Origin: Phaeodactylum tricornutum CCAP 1055/1
Taxonomy: Eukaryota > Bacillariophyta > Bacillariophyceae > Surirellales > Neidiaceae
DNA: 64,000 nucleotides
Assembly: GCF_000150955.2 (NCBI RefSeq)
Contig: NC_011677.1
Span: 901,511 to 965,510, forward strand
Reading direction: 5' to 3'
Shown in pieces: positions 1 to 8,624 of the stretch (position 1 is the stretch's first letter; the number at the start of each line of letters is the position of its first letter). The notes below the pieces were generated by a model. It was not told where the DNA came from and did no database searches. It worked only from the letters and a program-made list of their open reading frames with translations. The position numbers and the translations under genes are program-made.

Positions 1-49
1 CAGGTCTTACATTAACTGTAAAGCGCTCAGAAGTGCGGTCAATGGAATA

Positions 50-355
50 GCTAAAAGCATAAATCTCCTGCTTCGGCTATCGCAAACTTGTAGCCACTGA
101 GTCTGGTGTTGCACTGAGAGTTTTACGGCCATGAATTGTCTTCAGCCGTTCGGAGGCGTCTTCGCGAAGATTCTGCATGAACGACGGAGTGGCAACTCCC
201 TCCTGCCCATTCTGACGATCGTTGATCTGTGCCTTCATTGCCGCCATACTGTCGTTGAGTGCCTTCCGCCCAAAGGCAGGAACGACGGCAACTTTGGCGC
301 CAGCTCAGAGTGGTTCTCGATTGCCTCGAAACACGTAGATTATGGTCATGTCTGA
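50..355 (-). pseudogene. Broken fragment of glycosyltransferase-like gene (copy 1 of 3)
   Basis: Read on the minus strand, this stretch is a diverged copy of the end of the two intact paralogues that follow. It carries the C-terminal tail (VATSLR-like), an internal deletion of roughly 230 nt, and then the block around the NDRM and VAVVPAFGR motifs before similarity stops near 355. A TAG replaces the Cys codon found in the copy at 2516-3670 (VATRLRCP). No open frame joins the parts. It looks like the remnant of a tandem duplicate, and more of the array may lie to the left of the window. Confidence 0.75.
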
Positions 356-414
356 ATATCCGATTATAACATGGACATGCATCATACTTCTGGGATATCA
401 CGGTTTCGTGTTCC

Positions 415-1632
415 TCACCCAGCTTCCTGAGCCGGGCATTGCAAGAGCGAAGAGGACAGAGCTACCGTCCTGTCTCGACACTTCCGCCCCAGAATAGACT
501 CCAACACTTCGATCTTGTCTTTCCCAAGATTCTTCACAATAGACGGGGCAGCGTTCTGATATCTATTCCCCTCACAATCCTTAATCATTACTGTGTCATC
601 TGCACGAGCGCGGAAGAAACACATAAAGTCGTCTTCGACAATAGTTGTATTTGTTTCTCGAATAGCTGGAAAGATTGTCCACTTGACGAACCTTTCTGAG
701 TGCATACCCCATCCCGGATGCTTGTCATGCACAAATTGCACATGGGTCTCAAGCCGGTCAAATCGCTGTGCGGCCCATATTTCCACAGCGTCTCGTGGTC
801 CAATAATCATGCGATCACTGACAGGATACCGCCCAAAGGCAGGAACGACAGCTACTTTGGCGCCATCTCGGAGAGGCTGCCGATTGGCTTGGAAAAGGTC
901 GATTGGGGTCATATACACCACGTCCGACCGCAACATGGCCACACGATCATATCGTCGAGACTTCATTGTCTCGTGTTCCGTCATTAGCTCCCAAGCCGAT
1001 TGGATGCTGTGCCACATTTTGACAATATTATCAGTGGTGAGTGTATACAAATACGACTTGTCACGCCACGGAAAGTACAAATAATGTCCATCTGTATCGT
1101 TGACGGTCCGTATTCTATCAATGAGCGGCTGGTATTGATCCCAAAAGGCCTGTTCTTGGTCGTAGCGAAACTCGACGATCGAGTTGGGCGAAACATTGTG
1201 GACAGCTTGCTTCAGCAGCAATATCTCGTCCGGATCAAGGCGGCCTCCGGAATTGGCCCGTCCCTCCTTTTCATACGTCAAGTAGTAGTAGTGTACAAAA
1301 TAGTCACAGTTGTGGAGTGCGTTGGGACGAATCACACTCTGTACCAACGAGGGTAACACTAAGGATTGAAAGGCTCTGGGTAGCCCGAACAGATTGATGG
1401 CGCATTTTCCTGTAGCAGCGGACTCTCCGCTGTTTTTCGGACGAAAACGCTGGCCTGACCGAAACAAACTGGTGTCATCTCGAATTTGTCGTTTGTCAAC
1501 CTCTGGGCTGTAGGCCGTGCTACGAACCTGCTGCAGTGATAGATTGGAAAATGTTTGAAAATGAAGCACAGTCCTGGCAATTGAACAAGCCACGAGCAAT
1601 ATGACAGCCACCGATTGCTTGTTCAATCCCAT
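415..1632 (-). CDS. Type II membrane glycosyltransferase-like protein
   Basis: 405 residues. Residues 5-25 form one hydrophobic segment, read as a signal anchor that would place the rest in the Golgi/ER lumen. The lumenal part begins with GKCAINLFGLPRAF and contains RSDVVYMTPIDLF and SDRMIIGPRDAVEIW. These resemble the acidic RPD-x-Y and NDR-x-x-G motifs of several eukaryotic glycosyltransferase-like families, but I cannot name the family with certainty. No introns are needed. A close paralogue lies 0.9 kb downstream on the same strand and a broken copy just before it, so the locus is a local tandem expansion. Substrate unknown. Confidence 0.8.
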   Translation of the reverse strand: MGLNKQSVAVILLVACSIARTVLHFQTFSNLSLQQVRSTAYSPEVDKRQIRDDTSLFRSGQRFRPKNSGESAATGKCAINLFGLPRAFQSLVLPSLVQSVIRPNALHNCDYFVHYYYLTYEKEGRANSGGRLDPDEILLLKQAVHNVSPNSIVEFRYDQEQAFWDQYQPLIDRIRTVNDTDGHYLYFPWRDKSYLYTLTTDNIVKMWHSIQSAWELMTEHETMKSRRYDRVAMLRSDVVYMTPIDLFQANRQPLRDGAKVAVVPAFGRYPVSDRMIIGPRDAVEIWAAQRFDRLETHVQFVHDKHPGWGMHSERFVKWTIFPAIRETNTTIVEDDFMCFFRARADDTVMIKDCEGNRYQNAAPSIVKNLGKDKIEVLESILGRKCRDRTVALSSSLLQCPAQEAG

Positions 1633-2515
1633 CCTTTATCATGAAAAAGTGAACTCACTCAGCTCCTGCTACGGTTGTGGCCAAAAAGGCTGTTCAATAC
1701 TATTGATTTTCATTTTGGCGATTTTGTTTTGTACATCAATGTCGTAGTAATTGCAAAGTTATGGATAGCTAGCAGCTATTTATGGGCGAAACTGCCAGGA
1801 CTTACAAGCTTCTCAATATATTTGTCTTAATCGATTCCCTAATTATCAGTTCTCGACAGATTTGGCGGCCGTTGGCTTTTCAATAATATTGGAGTTGATA
1901 CAGAATACCTTTCCAACATATATACATTGACAAAGAGAGCTGGACGGGGACATACGAAACGATCTTGGTTTGGTAGGGCCGTCGCCAACCGTGAAGCAAA
2001 ATGATTCTAGATTTACAGTTGTGCAATGGGCATTCGTTCCTCGCCGTAGAGTCACGTTGAAGAACGATAACAGCACTGACAGCCGCCTCTTCAGCCGCGC
2101 CCTTCAGCTAGGCTAGAGTTGTATCAAATTGACACTCAATTGAATATATATACTACTAGTAACAGTAGCGGTCAATTGCTGTTTTGCTCATTCGGAATCC
2201 AGCGTTTAGTGAGCCGGTCAATTGCATATGCTGCTGTGAGGGAACTAGCTGCATATGTGGTCGTCGTCCACGACCTTCAAAACCCAGGATCTACAGTTGT
2301 ATGTAAGAAAGGTACAGAGAGTGAAAACGCGACTCCCTTGGCCAGTTTTGGTTCCCTTTTTCGAAATCTCTGGCCTGAAGGTTCTCGTTACGTCCCAAAA
2401 ATCTTTCATGTTGTGATTGCGAGTGCAAAAGGCGTGATGTTTTCCATTCGTAAACGTACATGAATCTGCTTAGAAATGAGGACAGTGGAATGGCTTTTCA
2501 GAAGCGAAATTATCC
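1633..2515. other. Spacer between tandem paralogues
   Basis: This 883-nt spacer holds only short open frames without recognisable motifs (for example 1846-2076 minus and 2119-2463 plus, the latter lacking an ATG at its start). It includes the promoter of the copy at 415-1632 and the 3' end of the copy at 2516-3670. I see nothing else I can support. Confidence 0.5.
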
Positions 2516-3670
2516 TCATACCATCTCAATCGGACATCGCAACCTTGTAGCCACTGAGCCTTGTGTTGTATTGAGACACTTGCGGCCCAGGACTAACTCC
2601 AACCGTTCAGACACGTCTTCCCCAAGATTTTGCATGATCGACGAAGCGGCCACTCGCTCTTGGCTATCCTGACAATCATTAATTTGTACCGTCTCGTCCG
2701 CTCGGGCCCGGAAGAAACACATATAGTCGTCTTCTAGAATAGCGGTTCCGGTGTTTCGAATGGTCGGGAAGATCGTCCAGTTGATGAACCTTTCCGAGTG
2801 CATACCCCACCCCGGATGCTTCTCCTGCACGAACTGCACATGCGTCTCGAGCCGGTCAAATCGCTCTGCGGCCCATATTTCCACAGCGTGCCGTGGTCCC
2901 ATGATCATACGGTCGTTGACGGGGTGCCGCCCAAAGGCGGGAACGACAGCTACTTTGTCGCCGGTACGGAGTGGTTGTCGGTTGACTTTGAAGACGTCAA
3001 TTGGAGTCATGTACACCACGTCCGACCGCAACATGGCCACACGATCGTACCTTTTAGAAGTCGCCCCCTCGTGCTCCGTCATCAATTCCCAAGCCGATTG
3101 GATGCTGTGCCACATTTTGATGATATTGTCTGTTGTAAGTGTGTACACATATGACTTATCGCGCCATGGAAAATACAAATAGCGCCCATCTGTATCGTTG
3201 GCGGTCCGTACTCTGTCAATAAGCGGTTGGTATTGATCCCAAAAGGCCTGTTCTTGGTCGTAGCGAAACTTGACGACCGATTCGGATGAAAGGTTGTGGA
3301 CGGCTTCTTTCAGGAACAGTATCTCGTCCGGATTAATACGGCCGCCGGCACCTGATCGGCCGGCCTTTTCATGCGTCAAATTAAAGTAGTGCACGAAGTA
3401 GTCGCAATGATGAAGAGCGTTAGGACGAATCACATTCTCGACGAGCGATGGCAAAACCAAGGAGCGGAAAGCTCTGGGGAGCCCAAACAGGTTGACAGCG
3501 CACTTGCCGGTCGCCCTCGACACCGAACCTGTGACCCATTGTGGAACGTACAGCGCATCCGAATAATCGAACGCTGTACTGGCACTGGCATAGATGTGGA
3601 GCAAAGCAGTAGCAGTACAAAAACTCAACAACGCTATCACCGCAAAGGTATTTCGTGTAAGCAAACACAT
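2516..3670 (-). CDS. Type II membrane glycosyltransferase-like protein, paralogue
   Basis: 384 residues from the ATG at 3670. The frame is open upstream to another ATG at 3823 (435 residues), but the 3670 start aligns with the start of the paralogue at 415-1632 and puts the hydrophobic anchor at the very N-terminus. The lumenal domain is strongly similar to the paralogue throughout: GKCAVNLFGLPRAFRS, the YFVHYF region, RSDVVYMTPIDVF, VNDRMIMGPRHAVEIW, and a Cys-containing tail. The short variable stretch after the anchor differs between copies. Function inferred as a secretory-pathway glycosyltransferase; substrate unknown. Confidence 0.8.
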   Translation of the reverse strand: MCLLTRNTFAVIALLSFCTATALLHIYASASTAFDYSDALYVPQWVTGSVSRATGKCAVNLFGLPRAFRSLVLPSLVENVIRPNALHHCDYFVHYFNLTHEKAGRSGAGGRINPDEILFLKEAVHNLSSESVVKFRYDQEQAFWDQYQPLIDRVRTANDTDGRYLYFPWRDKSYVYTLTTDNIIKMWHSIQSAWELMTEHEGATSKRYDRVAMLRSDVVYMTPIDVFKVNRQPLRTGDKVAVVPAFGRHPVNDRMIMGPRHAVEIWAAERFDRLETHVQFVQEKHPGWGMHSERFINWTIFPTIRNTGTAILEDDYMCFFRARADETVQINDCQDSQERVAASSIMQNLGEDVSERLELVLGRKCLNTTQGSVATRLRCPIEMV

Positions 3671-4317
3671 TGTTGTGCCAGAGCGGAAGCAAGCATGCCT
3701 TTCATAGGGACGCCTCTTTCTGGAATTTTTCGGAGTAGTCTCCGCTTGACAAGTGAATGAATGTATGATCGCTTTAGAACTTAAAGCTCGCTCCATACCA
3801 CCGTGAGACCAGCTGGATTCCAACTAGGAAACGTTACCTAAAAGGACACCGCTCGGACAGGAATGCTTTGCGGCACGCGAGCCGACCTTTGATGTAGCAA
3901 CGAATCATTTTGTGAAATGCAGTCCAAGCATCTCGCCCTATTAAAAAAGGTAGGGTTTTCGTTCCCCAACTCACAAATAGCTAGATTATATACTTTAGAG
4001 GCAGTCAGTGATCATACGCTCAGCTCCGTGAGTTAACCAAGCCCACAGAGAGGCAAATACCCCTACACTAACATAAGTTAGGCTATGAAGCGGATTCTAA
4101 CGTTGTGTATGATTTAAAGGTTCCTCGCTTTATGGGTGTCCTATGTGGACGAACCGAAAATCCTTTGCTTCTCAACAGGCCAGTGCACCCACCCGCCCCT
4201 TTCGGGACGCGGTCTCGTAAACATGACATTACGGGTCACGGTACCACGTCCTCATCTTTTCCCGTCTATGTCGCCACCGTCTCAATGAATTTGTGGAAAG
4301 CCGAGCCGCGTGCGGGA
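3671..4317. other. Spacer, no gene seen
   Basis: Holds the promoter of the glycosyltransferase-like gene on its left and the 3' flank of the heme oxygenase gene on its right. No supported gene. Short frames here are antisense shadows or lack coding character. Confidence 0.4.
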
Positions 4318-6033
4318 CTATAACATAGGGGCCACCCTTGACCACGCTGCACACAAGATAACCGCGAGCAATGCCCAGGACTTCCAATCACGCATGTTGA
4401 CGCGCCAAAACATCCACGGGCCGGAAGACTTTTGGAAAGGGCGCGTCGCAAGCAGCAGCAATGCCGCCAGCGGTGCCACTCCCCACGCCCAGCTTGGTAT
4501 CATACGGAGCCAGGCCACTATGGGAGCCGCGTAGACGTAGCCGGCTCCCGGAAGGGCAACAGTCGCGAGACACGCCCACGTTTGCCAATCACGACATCCT
4601 TGTACGGGATCATGGAAAAAGACAAAAGGCCAAGGGCAGCGATGCCTGCTCTTCGCCGCGGGATCTTGAGTACCTGACTGACGTACCAAAAAGGGACACT
4701 GGTCGTCCGCGGAACCAGCCGCGGCGGCGGCCGCTGCAACGTCCACGTTAGCGAAGCGGAGAGCCTCTTGGAGGGGCCGGACTTGCGCATTGGGTACACC
4801 CGCGAGGACATCGAGTTCTTCAAAGATGCGCATGTTGAGTAAAAATGCCACGTTGGCTTCCGAGACGAGGTGCTGCCTTTGTGCGGGCGTGAGTCGCAAT
4901 TCGCTGTCGTCCAGCGCGCGGCGGTATTCGTCCTTGAAGAGTTTGAGACTAGGCACTTGGGGGAATTCGTAAAAGGCGAGGCCGTCTGTATCGAGTTGGA
5001 GGGCGCGTTTAGCGACACGAGCGAGGATCTTGCCCCCGGACAGATCCCCCAGGTAGCGTGTGTAGGAATGGGCCAACAAGAGCACGGGGTCCGTTCGGGC
5101 AATGTGGCGAATTCGGTCGACGTAGTCTTGCGTTGCGGGGGTTATCTCGTTGACAACGGCATTTTCACCACCGCGGACCCAAAAATCCAGGTCTTCGGCG
5201 AGGGCCGGGACGCGTCGGAGTTGCGTAGGAAAATGGAGGGATGGGAAACAGCGGGGAGCATGTTCATCGAGGGCGACTTCAAGAGCCTCGTACACGTGGT
5301 ACAGACACACCACCATTCGGGCGTACACGTCCCGATCAATCTGGCCTCGGATAAAGTTGCGGACAAAGTGTACATCTTCCGCGGCTTGGTGTGCCACGGC
5401 CGTGCCTTGTTTGAGACTTTGCGAAAGTGTGGCAGCTGTGGGTGCATTTGTGCTACTACTATCGGTAGGACTGGTAGCCGGGTCGTTTCCAGGGTTTGTA
5501 CCGAGACGGACAAGATTGGCGTGCCCCGCTTCGGCGACGGGTACGTCAGCGTGTTGGGTTTCGACCGAGTGCGCCATGCGTGCCATGAGTGCGGCGAGGG
5601 AGAGGTCTTCCATGGCGTGGGCAAAGCCCCCCGCCGGCAAGGCGTCGCGGAGTTCCGGAGCGTGTGCCACGGGACATCCGCCCGGAAGGACGAAGGATGA
5701 GCGGGGCGTGGATCCCGCCACGTGCGGCTGAACGGCGTGCAATTCTGACAAGAGACGGGCAAAGCTTCCGCCCGGAGTCCAGTGCGAGGGAGGGACTTTG
5801 GCGAGGGTTTGGCGAACTTCTTCCGGAGAAGCGTTCTGGAAGGGACAGGTGTTGTTGGCGAAGGCGGGACAGGACTGACGCGTCAGCTGTACGAGATCGT
5901 CGTCGACGTCCGAGTCGTCCTGTAAGGCCACCGCGTACGGACACGACGATGACGAGGGATTCGAAGTCGACGCCTCGTCGCTCGAGTGGATGGACCTTTC
6001 CTTCGGCGGATTCGTCGCCGTCGTCGTCTTCAT
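4318..6033 (-). CDS. Heme oxygenase with Cys-Pro motifs and C-terminal membrane segments
   Basis: 571 residues, no intron. The catalytic domain (about 203-420) has the family features: proximal-ligand region GTAVAHQAAED with His215, and the signature HSYTRYLGDLSGG (322-334). The family cleaves heme to biliverdin, CO and iron. The C-terminus has hydrophobic stretches at about 487-510, 522-540 and 562-570, so it is probably membrane anchored. The first 200 residues are low-complexity and unusual. Six Cys-Pro dipeptides (Cys31, 55, 63, 120, 446, 466), several followed by an aromatic residue (CPY, CPF, CPF, CPW), resemble the heme regulatory motifs of mammalian HO-2. There is no plastid presequence, unlike the algal HO that supplies phytochromobilin precursors, so an ER or cytosolic role is more likely. 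Confidence 0.9.
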   Translation of the reverse strand: MKTTTATNPPKERSIHSSDEASTSNPSSSSCPYAVALQDDSDVDDDLVQLTRQSCPAFANNTCPFQNASPEEVRQTLAKVPPSHWTPGGSFARLLSELHAVQPHVAGSTPRSSFVLPGGCPVAHAPELRDALPAGGFAHAMEDLSLAALMARMAHSVETQHADVPVAEAGHANLVRLGTNPGNDPATSPTDSSSTNAPTAATLSQSLKQGTAVAHQAAEDVHFVRNFIRGQIDRDVYARMVVCLYHVYEALEVALDEHAPRCFPSLHFPTQLRRVPALAEDLDFWVRGGENAVVNEITPATQDYVDRIRHIARTDPVLLLAHSYTRYLGDLSGGKILARVAKRALQLDTDGLAFYEFPQVPSLKLFKDEYRRALDDSELRLTPAQRQHLVSEANVAFLLNMRIFEELDVLAGVPNAQVRPLQEALRFANVDVAAAAAAAGSADDQCPFLVRQSGTQDPAAKSRHRCPWPFVFFHDPVQGCRDWQTWACLATVALPGAGYVYAAPIVAWLRMIPSWAWGVAPLAALLLLATRPFQKSSGPWMFWRVNMRDWKSWALLAVILCAAWSRVAPML

Positions 6034-7365
6034 TTTGTGTGGTCAATGTGGCGCGGGCGTCGGAGGCAACACGAAAGGTTGAAGTAATGATTGTTTGCTG
6101 TGTCGAGGCTCTCGTGTCTAACAGGTAGAGAGGATACACGTTTGTGTGTATGTTGGCCGTCGTGTTTTCGTTCGTGTCGTTGTGCACACAGCACGGGCCC
6201 AAATTCTTCGGTACTGGGACGGGAAGTCGATTTGGGTTTGGTCGGGTCGTGTTACCGGCGACGACCGTTGTCGTGGGCTTACAGACAGACAGACTGACGG
6301 ACTGATACCCGGTATACTCACAGTCAACAGATTGACAGTGAGTCGGAAACCAAAGGTGGCACGGGACAGCGTGTGTCCATGCACGAGTTCCGTTCGCTTA
6401 TTTGACGATTGCGTTTCTCACCTATCAATTTTTTCGTGTGACTGTGAATGAAAACTATATTACTGTTAATGTAAATACTAACTGTAAGCAGGAGCAGGCA
6501 AGCTCCTTGTGGGTTTAAGTATAGGGTACAATCACTTTTTCCTTGCCCCACTGTTCAGTGCCGATACATTCCATACAAGGCAATTTTACCCCTACAATTC
6601 TAATCGTCTTGGAAAAGCTGACGACCTAACAATCCTTCGCTGTGCAATATACATATGACCTGAGTGTTCCGTCCGTTCTTTGGTGCATTCTCTGATGGAA
6701 CAATATCGCTAGGGCTTGATATTGCTGACTTACTACCATGCTACATGGGACAGGTGCACCAATCATGTCGAACGGAAGTCTTTGCCTGCAAGGAAGCCGA
6801 AGAGCGCAGCCGAGAATTGCTCCAACATCCTAAAGGAACGTGGCCAGCATCTCATAGGCAAAAGTCGCACGTAGGAGCGCTAGCTACACTTGTGGGTTGG
6901 CATTCGCTTTTAACAGTAAATGAAATGGCAGGTGCTGTGTGACCGTCAATATGACTGTTTACATTATTTTAGATAAAACAGTAAGCACATAGGAAAACAT
7001 TTACTAAATGATTGTGGTATATAACTTATATATGTGAGACCCATAGCATGATCTTTTCTATTTCTATACCTGACTGTGCGTCATCTTCCACTAAATCACG
7101 AACATATACGAGTCGCATCTCCGATACGGAGTAATTGGTCTGGTATCGCGACCAACATGGCGCTACCACATCGAGCCGTAGCACCTTTCCCCTACCATAG
7201 ACCGCTTCAAGTTCAAGGAGAAGAGTCAAAAAACTCGGATAGAAATTTGCGGCGTGATCATCTCTTGAGGGAAAGCTTTCTGGCTGTCCGCTTTGCTGAG
7301 GCTTTCGTTCGTCTTGTCCGCGCTGCCTCGCTTTCGCCACCACACAAGAACTATCTGTTGGCAAT
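6034..7365. other. Intergenic region rich in TXA-CTG-TXA nonamers
   Basis: A 1.3-kb divergent spacer between heme oxygenase (minus) and the LPA3-like gene (plus), so it must hold both promoters. Six copies of the covarying nonamer lie here: 6318-6326, 6333-6341, 6439-6447, 6460-6468, 6479-6487 and 6911-6919. The first five fall within 170 bp. I find no supported gene. Confidence 0.6.
6318..6487. repeat. Cluster of five TXA-CTG/CAG-TXA nonamers
   Basis: TCA-CAG-TCA, TGA-CAG-TGA, TGA-CTG-TGA, TTA-CTG-TTA and TAA-CTG-TAA occur within 170 bp upstream of the heme oxygenase gene. In every copy the two flanking triplets are identical, although the middle base differs from copy to copy. Confidence 0.85.
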
Positions 7366-8442
7366 ATGCGACGATCGCCGTCGAAGCAAGCTCGCTGGTG
7401 TCTCGTGTCTTCTTTGGCCTTCTTACTGGCACCGGGGTCTGCTGTAGATGCCTTTGCATCGCTGTCCGGGATGAGGCAGCACTGTGCAAATAACGTCGGA
7501 GCATACTTCCCGCAACATAAACCGACTCTGCTGTTACGCAGCAACAAAGACGACAACGCTAGTAACAATCCAGAATTGGAAAAGACCTTTGGCGGTTATA
7601 CAGCCAAACAGCGTCTACGCGAAGAGGTCGAATCCCCCTTTCGCACGGTCCGTCTCTTTTTCTTTGGCTCTTCCACCGGCTCGGCACTCACAGCATTGTA
7701 CTTTTCCCTCCTCAACATCCTTAAGGCCAAGTCGGGATTATATACGGACGGCCCGTCTCTGGACGACGCCCTGCAGAGTACGGCTATCAATGTCGCGGCT
7801 GTCCTCATCTGCGGTTATCTTACCTACCGCGACTGGAAAGCCGGCGAGACGAACCTGGCTCGCATCGCCAAGGGCGGTGCCCTCGCTCAGCTTGTCGTGA
7901 ACGGTCCTTCCCCACGTACTCTCGCCAGCTACCGCCGGAACGCCCGGGTACTCATCGCCGTTGGTGGGGACGGTTACATTGATACCCTTTGTCGGAGCCT
8001 CAACGCCGATCAACGTGCCGACGTCAATTCGTTGCCTCAAGCACTCAGCGAAGCGGAAGTTGTAATTGTGCCAGTGTTGCTGCAAAGGAATGGCGAGACA
8101 GATTGGCGAGTGGGAGACGTCAAGAGTCGTTGGAGTGCTACCGAACCGACCGACAGCGATCGAAACATGGACGTCACACGCGCCGACGAGGTGGTGGCTT
8201 TTCCGCGGAGCCCTGGTCCGTGGATAGACTACCTACGCGATGAAATCGCCACGGCACAGTCCCAAGGGTTTGATGTGCTGCAAAAGGGTTTCATTATTGT
8301 CGTCAAGAAAAATGGCCGTATCCTTCGACGAGCCACGGGACAACCACCCTTTGACGAATTGGTGTCCAACATGGAAGTCCTGGACGGATCCAAGTTTGGC
8401 ATGCCCGGTGACGATGAAAAATATTCTTCCAAACCGCTGTAG
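7366..8442 (+). CDS. Plastid LPA3-like protein (DUF3493 family)
   Basis: 358 residues. The N-terminus (1-30) is a hydrophobic signal peptide ending in SAVDA, followed by FASL: the alanine-phenylalanine junction typical of diatom plastid preproteins. Residues about 78-165 (RLREEVESPFRTVRLFFFGSS, two hydrophobic stretches, YRDWKAGETNLARIAKGG) match the DUF3493/LOW PSII ACCUMULATION 3 family of cyanobacteria and plastids. That family assists photosystem II assembly. The C-terminal part (about 190-355) resembles the thioredoxin-like extension of plant LPA3. The start at 7366 gives the best targeting peptide. Confidence 0.8.
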   Translation: MRRSPSKQARWCLVSSLAFLLAPGSAVDAFASLSGMRQHCANNVGAYFPQHKPTLLLRSNKDDNASNNPELEKTFGGYTAKQRLREEVESPFRTVRLFFFGSSTGSALTALYFSLLNILKAKSGLYTDGPSLDDALQSTAINVAAVLICGYLTYRDWKAGETNLARIAKGGALAQLVVNGPSPRTLASYRRNARVLIAVGGDGYIDTLCRSLNADQRADVNSLPQALSEAEVVIVPVLLQRNGETDWRVGDVKSRWSATEPTDSDRNMDVTRADEVVAFPRSPGPWIDYLRDEIATAQSQGFDVLQKGFIIVVKKNGRILRRATGQPPFDELVSNMEVLDGSKFGMPGDDEKYSSKPL

Positions 8443-8624
8443 CGTCACCAAAGGGCTACCTCTTTGGAGCAAGCTACTGAAGCAAATTGGGAGTGCAATA
8501 AAATCTCACGAAACCCCTAATACACACATTGTTGCGTTTGTCATTTGTTCGTTCGTTCGTTCTATATATAAAGTCGTCACTGGACTACAAAAGCAGACTG
8601 CCCCATAGAGAATTCAAATGAGCT

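Noticed and set aside
6664-6942. A 92-codon plus frame
   Set aside because: No ATG at its start, no recognisable domain, and it lies in a spacer with nonamer scars.
7026-7568. A 180-codon minus frame
   Set aside because: It overlaps the N-terminus of the LPA3-like gene in antisense and has no domain; a shadow of the real gene.
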